Below, piece after piece: positions 58,533 through 64,000 of a stretch of DNA of 64,000 nucleotides (position 1 is the first letter of the stretch; every line of letters starts with the position of its first letter). Origin of the DNA: Pseudomonas sp. FeN3W (GTDB lineage: Bacteria; Pseudomonadota; Gammaproteobacteria; Pseudomonadales; Pseudomonadaceae); contig CP136010.1 in assembly GCA_030263805.2 (NCBI GenBank), forward strand, positions 2,743,001-2,807,000. The letters are read 5' to 3'. The notes beneath the pieces were generated by a model. That model did no database searches, had not been told where the DNA came from, and saw only the letters and a list, made by a program, of their open reading frames with translations. The translations under genes were made by a program, and so were the position numbers.

Positions 58533-59471
58533 ATGGAAACCCGCGCCCATCACGTACTGATCGGCCTGTTCACCGTCCTCGCGGTCGGCGGCGCCCTGCT
58601 GTTCGCCCTCTGGCTGGGCAAGTCGAGCATGGATCGCGAATACAACTATTACGAGATCAGCTTCAATCGCGCGGTCAGCGGGCTGTCCAACGGCAGTTCG
58701 GTGGAGTACAGCGGCATCAAGGTTGGCGACGTCGAAGCGCTGTGGCTGGAGCCGGACGATCCGCGCAAGGTGCGCGCGCGCATCCGCGTGTATGCCGGCA
58801 CGCCGATCAAGCAGGACACCCGCGCACGCCTGGCGCTGGCCAACATCACCGGCAGCATGATCATCCAGCTGCACAGCGGCACACCGCAGAGCCCGCCGCT
58901 GGAGGGCAAGCGCGGCGAGCCGCCGCTGATCATCGCCGACCCCTCGCCACTGAGCGCGCTCTTGGAGAACGGCGAGGACCTGATGACCAACATCAACAAC
59001 CTGCTGCGCAGCGCCAACCTGATGCTCTCCGAGGACAACGCCGAGCGCATCGGCCGCACCCTGGCCAATCTCGAACAGGCCACCAGCGTGCTGGCCGAAC
59101 AGCGTGGCGATCTCAGCGAAGCGCTGACCCAGCTCGCCCAGCTGGGCCAACAGACCAACACCGCGCTGGCGGAGATCACCCGCCTGACGCAGAACGCCAA
59201 CGGCCTGATCGATGACGAAGGACGCCAGCTGCTGAGCAGCGCCGGCGAGTCCATGGCCGCGCTGGAGCGCGCCACGTCGCGCCTGGACGACCTGCTATCG
59301 AGCAATCAGGGTGCATTGAACAATGGCCTGCAGGGCTTCAGCGAGCTGGGGCCGGCGGTCAACGAACTGCGCGGCACCCTCGGCGCCCTGCGGCGTGTCA
59401 CCCAGCGCCTCGAAGACAATCCCAGCGGCTTTTTGCTCGGCCGCGAGAAGATCCAGGAGTTCACCCCATGA
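58533..59471 (+). CDS. MCE/MlaD-family lipid-binding protein
   Basis: This 312-residue protein has one N-terminal transmembrane helix (about 9-30) and an MCE domain (about 38-120, with ISFNRAVSGLSNGSSVEYSGIKVGDV). A long helical C-terminal tail follows (about 150-300), much longer than in MlaD, which may form a periplasmic tube or contact the outer-membrane lipoprotein. It lies 1 base after the ATPase gene and overlaps the next gene. Confidence 0.92.
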   Translation: METRAHHVLIGLFTVLAVGGALLFALWLGKSSMDREYNYYEISFNRAVSGLSNGSSVEYSGIKVGDVEALWLEPDDPRKVRARIRVYAGTPIKQDTRARLALANITGSMIIQLHSGTPQSPPLEGKRGEPPLIIADPSPLSALLENGEDLMTNINNLLRSANLMLSEDNAERIGRTLANLEQATSVLAEQRGDLSEALTQLAQLGQQTNTALAEITRLTQNANGLIDDEGRQLLSSAGESMAALERATSRLDDLLSSNQGALNNGLQGFSELGPAVNELRGTLGALRRVTQRLEDNPSGFLLGREKIQEFTP

Positions 59472-60091
59472 GTCGCCTTGCGCTGATCCGCCCCCTTGCC
59501 CTCGCGAGCCTGCTTGGCACACTCGCGGCCTGCACCCTGCTGCCCGAGGCCGAGTCGATCCGCGTGTACCTGCTGCCTGCCGCCGAGGCGCCGGCCAGCC
59601 AGCCAGGCGAGCGGCTGCAGCAGGCACTGCGCATCCACACCCCGCATGCCAGCCGCATCCTGGCCGGCTCGCGCATTGCCGTGGTGCCGGACGGCAACCA
59701 GATCAGCAGCTACCAGGGCGCACGTTGGAGCGACGCCGCGCCGACCCTGCTGCGCGACCGGCTGATCGAGCAGTTCCGCCAGAGCGGACCGGTGGCGGTG
59801 AGCAACGAGGACAGCAACCTGTTCGCCGAGCTGGAGCTGTTCAGCGAACTGCGCGCGTTCCAGAGCGAATACATCGATGGCCGGCCGCAGGTGCTGGTCC
59901 GGCTGGATGCTCAGCTGGCCACGGCCCCGGGCCAGCGCATCCTCGCCAGCCGCCGCTTCGAGATTCGTCGGCCCAGCGCGAGCCCGCAGCTGGAAAGCGT
60001 GGTGGCGGCCTTCGGCGCGGCCAGCGACGAGTTGAGCCGCCAGTTGCAACGCTGGACGATCGAGGTGGCAAAAAGCCAGTTTGCGCGGTGA
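59468..60091 (+). CDS. ABC-type transport auxiliary lipoprotein (PqiC-like)
   Basis: This 207-residue lipoprotein has a signal peptide with lipobox LAAC (cysteine at about residue 22) and the PqiC-like pattern SRIAVVPDGNQISSYQGARWSDAAPTLLRDRLIEQF. Such proteins complete MCE systems at the outer membrane. The start overlaps the MCE gene stop (ATGA). It ends the lipid-transport operon; a weak hairpin with a short T stretch follows near 60118-60136. Confidence 0.9.
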   Translation: MSRLALIRPLALASLLGTLAACTLLPEAESIRVYLLPAAEAPASQPGERLQQALRIHTPHASRILAGSRIAVVPDGNQISSYQGARWSDAAPTLLRDRLIEQFRQSGPVAVSNEDSNLFAELELFSELRAFQSEYIDGRPQVLVRLDAQLATAPGQRILASRRFEIRRPSASPQLESVVAAFGAASDELSRQLQRWTIEVAKSQFAR

Positions 60092-60208
60092 AATCCGGCG
60101 AAACGGTCATATAAACGCGCTAAACAGCGGTTTTATTGATTCAGGCTAAGCGCAACCCACCCGGCCATCGCTTAGCATGCGAACTATCGCTTCACGTAAG
60201 GAATGCTC

Positions 60209-61285
60209 ATGAAAGCGCCAGCCCAGAAAAACCTTCGCCGGGTGCTGTTCGCACTCGTCGCGCTCGTGGTCATCGTCCTGCTGGCCTGGTCGGAGTTGCG
60301 TACGGATGGTCTGGGCGATGGCTTCGCCAGCGGCAACGGGCGCATCGAAGCCACCGAGATAGACGTGGCGACCAAGCTCGGTGGGCGTATCCGCGAGATC
60401 AGCGTCGACGAGGGCGACTTCGTCCAGCCGGGCCAGGTCATCGCTCGCATGGACACCGAAGTGCTCGACGCCCAGCTCAACCAGGCCCGCGCCCAGGTGC
60501 GCCAGGCGGAGAACGCCATCCTCACCGCCCAGGCGCTGGTTACCCAGCGCGAGAGCGAAAAAGCCACCGCCGAGGCCGTGGTGCTGCAGCGCCGTGCCGA
60601 ATTGACCGCCGCGCAGAAGCGCCACCAGCGCACCAAGACGCTGGTCGACCGCAACGCCATGCCGCGCCAGCAGCTGGATGATGATCTCGCCGCCATGCAG
60701 AGCGCTCAGGCCGCGCTGGCCGCCTCGCGCGCCCAGGTGTTGTCCGCCGATGCCGGTATCGCTGCAGCCAGGTCGCAGGTCATCGAGGCGCAATCGGCGC
60801 TGGAGGCTGCCCAGGCCAGCGTGGTGCGGCTGCAGGCGGACATCAGCGACAGCGAGCTGAAGACCGACCGCGTGGCCCGCGTGCAGTACCGCGTGGCGCA
60901 GCCGGGCGAGGTGCTTGGCGCCGGCGGCAAGCTGCTCAATCTGGTCGACCTGGCCGACGTCTACATGACCTTCTTCCTGCCCGAGCGCCAGGCAGGCCGT
61001 GTCGCCATGGGTTCCGAGGCGCGGCTGATCATCGATGCCGCGCCGCAGTACGTGATCCCGGCGAAGATCACCTACGTCGCCAGCGTCGCGCAGTTCACGC
61101 CGAAGACGGTGGAAACCGAAAGCGAGCGCGAGAAGCTGATGTTCCGGGTCAAGGCGCGGATCGATCCCGAGCTGCTGAAACAGCACATGGAACAGGTCAA
61201 GACCGGCCTGCCGGGCGTCGCCTACCTGAAGCTGGACGCCGACGCCGAATGGCCGGCGCACCTGCAGATCAATGTCGGCCAATGA
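60209..61285 (+). CDS. HlyD-family membrane fusion protein (YhiI-like)
   Basis: This 358-residue periplasmic adaptor has an N-terminal membrane anchor (about 12-30), lipoyl half-motifs (TKLGGRIREISVDEGDFVQPGQVIARMD and matching region after the coiled coil), and a long alpha-helical hairpin (about 85-215) rich in Gln/Ala. ATG 60209 has AAGGA 6 bases upstream; an earlier ATG at 60203 is less likely. It overlaps the following RbbA-like gene (ATGA), matching the E. coli yhiI-rbbA-yhhJ order, so it should couple that ABC exporter to an outer-membrane channel. Confidence 0.92.
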   Translation: MKAPAQKNLRRVLFALVALVVIVLLAWSELRTDGLGDGFASGNGRIEATEIDVATKLGGRIREISVDEGDFVQPGQVIARMDTEVLDAQLNQARAQVRQAENAILTAQALVTQRESEKATAEAVVLQRRAELTAAQKRHQRTKTLVDRNAMPRQQLDDDLAAMQSAQAALAASRAQVLSADAGIAAARSQVIEAQSALEAAQASVVRLQADISDSELKTDRVARVQYRVAQPGEVLGAGGKLLNLVDLADVYMTFFLPERQAGRVAMGSEARLIIDAAPQYVIPAKITYVASVAQFTPKTVETESEREKLMFRVKARIDPELLKQHMEQVKTGLPGVAYLKLDADAEWPAHLQINVGQ

Positions 61286-64000
61286 ACCAGTCCCCTGCCC
61301 CGGTCGCCGAGATCAGCGGCGTCAGCCTGCAATACGGCAAGACCCGCGCGCTGGATGACCTCAGCCTGAGCCTGCCGGCGCGCTGCATGGTCGGCCTGAT
61401 CGGCCCGGACGGGGTCGGCAAGTCCAGCCTGCTGGCGCTGATCGCCGGCGCACGCAAGCTGCAGCAGGGCCGCGTGCAGGTGCTCGATGGCGACATGAGC
61501 GATGCCGGCCACCGCCGTGCGGTCTGCCCGCGCATCGCCTACATGCCCCAGGGGCTGGGCAAGAATCTCTATCCGACACTGACGGTGTTCGAGAACCTCG
61601 AGTTCTTCGGCCGGCTGTTCGGCCAGGCCGCCGAAGAACGCCGCGGGCGCATCGCCGAGCTGACTCGCAGCACGGGCCTGGCGCCCTTCGTCGAGCGTCC
61701 GGCGGGCAAGCTCTCCGGCGGCATGAAACAGAAGCTCGGCCTCTGCTGCGCGCTGATCCATGATCCCGACCTGCTGATCCTCGACGAACCCACCACCGGC
61801 GTCGACCCGCTGTCACGCGCGCAGTTCTGGGAGCTGATCGAGCGCATCCGTGGCGAGCGCCCGCAGATGAGCGTGCTGGTGGCCACCGCCTACATGGACG
61901 AGGCGCAGCGCTTCGACCATCTGGTGGCGATGGACGCCGGTCAGGTGCTGGCCACCGGCACACCGGCCGAGCTCCTGGCGCGCACCGCCAGCGATACCCT
62001 GGAGCAGGCCTTCATCCGCCTGCTGCCGGATGCCAAGCGCAGCCAGCACCGCGAGCTGATCATCCCGCCGCAGCCGCCGAGCGACAGCATCGCCATCGAG
62101 GCTCACGGCCTGACCATGCGCTTCGGCGATTTCGTCGCGGTGGACCGGGTCAATTTCCGCATCGCTCGCGGTGAGATCTTCGGTTTCCTCGGCTCCAACG
62201 GCTGCGGCAAGACCACCACCATGAAGATGCTCACCGGCCTGCTGCCCGCCAGCGAGGGCGAGGCGCTGCTGTTCGGCAAACCGGTGGACCCGCACGACAT
62301 GCAGACCCGCCAGCGCGTCGGCTACATGTCCCAGGCCTTCTCGCTGTACAGCGAACTGAGCGTGCGGCAGAACCTCGACCTGCACGCGCGGCTGTTCCAC
62401 CTGCCGGCAGAGCGGCGCGAGGCGCGCATCCAGGAGATGCTCGAACGCTTCGGCCTCAGCGGCGACGCCGAAAGCCTGCCCAGCAGCCTGCCGCTGGGCG
62501 TGCGCCAGCGCCTGTCGCTGGCGGTGGCGGTGATCCACAACCCGGAAATCCTGATCCTCGACGAACCCACCTCGGGGGTCGATCCGGTGGCGCGCGACGG
62601 TTTCTGGGAGCTCCTGGTGCAGCTGTCGCGCGAAGACGGCGTGACCATCTTCATCTCCACCCACTTCATGAACGAGGCACTGCGCTGCGACCGCATCTCG
62701 CTGATGCACGCCGGGCGGGTGCTCGACAGCGACACGCCGCAGGCGCTGATGGCCAAGCGCGGGCTGCCGACGCTGGAAGCGACCTTTATCGCCTACCTGG
62801 AAGAAGCCGCCGCCGCATGTGCTGCCGAACAGCCAGCAGCGCCGCTCGCCGCAACGAGCCGTCCCACCCAGACCACAGGCAATAACGCACGCCAGGCCCG
62901 TTTCAGCCTGCGCCGCCTGCTCAGCTACACCCGCCGCGAGGCCATGGAGCTGCGCCGCGATCCGATCCGCGCGACGCTGGCCATGCTCGGCAGCGTGCTG
63001 CTGATGTTCATCATGGGCTACGGGGTCAGTTTCGACGTGGAGAACCTGACCTATGCCGTGCTCGACCGCGACCAGACCACCACCAGCCAGCATTACCTGC
63101 TGAACATGGCCGGCTCGCGCTACTTCATCGAGAAGGCGCCGCTGGCCAGCCATGCCGAGCTGGACCAGCGCCTGCGCAGCAACGACATCAGCCTGGCGGT
63201 GGAAATCCCGCCGAACTTCGGCCGCGACCTCAAGCGCGGTGCGGTCCCGCAAGTAGCGTTCTGGATCGATGGCGCCATGCCGATGCGTGCCGACACCGTC
63301 AAGGGCTATGTGCAGGGCATTCACCTGAGCTACCTGCAGCAACTGGCCCGCGAGGCCGGTGTCGATGGGCAGGTGTCACCGGCCGACGTCGCCATCCGCT
63401 ACCGCTACAACCCCGACGTGCAGAGCCTGCCGGCCATGGCGCCGGCGATGATTCCGCTGCTCTTGATGATGATCCCGGCGATGCTCACCGCCCTTGGCGT
63501 GGTGCGCGAGAAGGAACTGGGCTCGATCACCAACTTCTATGTCACGCCGACCACTCGCCTGGAATTCCTGCTCGGCAAACAGCTGCCCTACATCGCCCTG
63601 GGTATGTTCAACTTCGCCACCCTGGCACTGCTGGCGGTATTCGTCTTCGGCATCCCGATCAAGGGCAGCATTCTCACCCTCTGCCTTGGCGCGCTGCTCT
63701 ACGTCGCCTGCGCCACCGGTCTGGGCCTGCTGATGTCGTCGATCCTGAACAGCCAGATCGCGGCGATCTTCGGCACCACCATCGTCACGCTGCTGCCGGC
63801 GATCCAGTTCTCCGGGCTGATCCATCCGGTTTCGGCGATGGAGGGCGTCGGCGCCTTCCTCGGCAAGCTCTACCCGACCAGCCATTTCCTCATCATCAGC
63901 CGCGGGGTGTTCTCCAAATCGCTCGGCCTGGCCGAGCTGTATCCCTATTTCATTCCCATGCTGCTGGCCATTCCGCTGCTGACCCTGCTCAGCGTCGCCG
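61282..64000 (+). CDS. rbbA: RbbA-like ABC transporter (two ATPase domains plus permease), partial
   Basis: The ORF is open to the window edge (906 codons). It has two ABC domains: the first (about 8-230) with Walker A GPDGVGKSSLL, signature KLSGGMKQKLGL and LLILDEPTTGVDP; the second (about 272-495) with GSNGCGKTTTMK, a changed signature (SSLPLGVRQRLSLA) and ILILDEPTSGVDP. A membrane permease of the ABC2 type follows from about 550 with several helices. E. coli RbbA is 911 residues, so only a short piece is probably missing. A YhhJ-like permease gene is expected next. It likely exports an unknown compound with the HlyD partner. Confidence 0.9.
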   Translation, partial: MNQSPAPVAEISGVSLQYGKTRALDDLSLSLPARCMVGLIGPDGVGKSSLLALIAGARKLQQGRVQVLDGDMSDAGHRRAVCPRIAYMPQGLGKNLYPTLTVFENLEFFGRLFGQAAEERRGRIAELTRSTGLAPFVERPAGKLSGGMKQKLGLCCALIHDPDLLILDEPTTGVDPLSRAQFWELIERIRGERPQMSVLVATAYMDEAQRFDHLVAMDAGQVLATGTPAELLARTASDTLEQAFIRLLPDAKRSQHRELIIPPQPPSDSIAIEAHGLTMRFGDFVAVDRVNFRIARGEIFGFLGSNGCGKTTTMKMLTGLLPASEGEALLFGKPVDPHDMQTRQRVGYMSQAFSLYSELSVRQNLDLHARLFHLPAERREARIQEMLERFGLSGDAESLPSSLPLGVRQRLSLAVAVIHNPEILILDEPTSGVDPVARDGFWELLVQLSREDGVTIFISTHFMNEALRCDRISLMHAGRVLDSDTPQALMAKRGLPTLEATFIAYLEEAAAACAAEQPAAPLAATSRPTQTTGNNARQARFSLRRLLSYTRREAMELRRDPIRATLAMLGSVLLMFIMGYGVSFDVENLTYAVLDRDQTTTSQHYLLNMAGSRYFIEKAPLASHAELDQRLRSNDISLAVEIPPNFGRDLKRGAVPQVAFWIDGAMPMRADTVKGYVQGIHLSYLQQLAREAGVDGQVSPADVAIRYRYNPDVQSLPAMAPAMIPLLLMMIPAMLTALGVVREKELGSITNFYVTPTTRLEFLLGKQLPYIALGMFNFATLALLAVFVFGIPIKGSILTLCLGALLYVACATGLGLLMSSILNSQIAAIFGTTIVTLLPAIQFSGLIHPVSAMEGVGAFLGKLYPTSHFLIISRGVFSKSLGLAELYPYFIPMLLAIPLLTLLSVA

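Noticed and set aside
1..64000. CRISPR arrays, rRNA genes, prophage blocks
   Set aside because: No regularly spaced direct repeats, rRNA sequence or runs of phage structural genes other than the T6SS phage-like parts were seen.

Overview
The window looks like chromosomal DNA of a Pseudomonas-group gammaproteobacterium (Pseudomonas sensu lato; a Stutzerimonas or P. mendocina-like relative is a guess). It is GC-rich, it has the order ErsA sRNA - polA - DUF2782 - thrB known from P. aeruginosa, a class II ribonucleotide reductase split into NrdJa and NrdJb, and an H2-like type VI secretion (T6SS) gene order. The species cannot be fixed from the sequence alone.

Layout. (1) 1-6.5 kb, minus strand: hcp, vgrG, a DUF4123 adaptor gene and a large MIX-like effector gene that runs off the left edge, which is a classic T6SS delivery cassette. 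(2) 6.5-20 kb: ErsA with an AlgU-type promoter, polA, DUF2782, thrB, a phospholipid module (YnbA-like CDP-alcohol phosphatidyltransferase, PlsC-like acyltransferase, CdsA/YnbB-like protein), ppnN, an EamA exporter, nrdJb-nrdJa behind an ANR-type box, and rpmG-rpmB. (3) 20-32 kb: an acyl-CoA ligase divergent from an IclR regulator, a TetR/hydrolase pair, an MFS transporter, a PimF/PimC/PimD-like beta-oxidation operon and a receiver-HDOD protein. (4) 32-35.5 kb: gabD, cytochrome c', cytochrome b561 and tRNA-Arg(CCG). (5) 35.8-47.3 kb: half of a T6SS cluster (small lipoprotein, fha, tssJ, tssK, tssL, tssM, pppA, stk1-like kinase, second vgrG). The sheath, baseplate and ClpV genes (tssA, B, C, E, F, G, H) are not in the window. 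(6) 47.3-53.3 kb: a chimeric GH19 peptidoglycan-hydrolase effector, its XAC2610-like periplasmic immunity protein, an IS30-family element, the orphan C-terminus of a second muramidase-like toxin and AT-rich immunity-like genes, one of them frameshifted. (7) 53.4-64 kb: a RoxA-like dihaem cytochrome with a catalase-like partner, an Mla/Pqi-type lipid ABC operon, and an HlyD-RbbA exporter running off the right edge.

How the genes work together. The T6SS genes encode the membrane complex (TssJLM), the baseplate connector TssK, a threonine-phosphorylation switch (PppA, kinase, FHA) and two spike/cargo sets. The two vgrG genes are nearly identical in their central part, lie in opposite orientation about 40 kb apart, and both carry the same in-frame copy of a REP-like repeat. 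Both effectors combine a GC-rich delivery half with a more AT-rich toxin end, and the stretch around the IS30 element looks like a turnover zone for toxin and immunity genes. This effector turnover zone is the part of the window most likely to hold undescribed biology.
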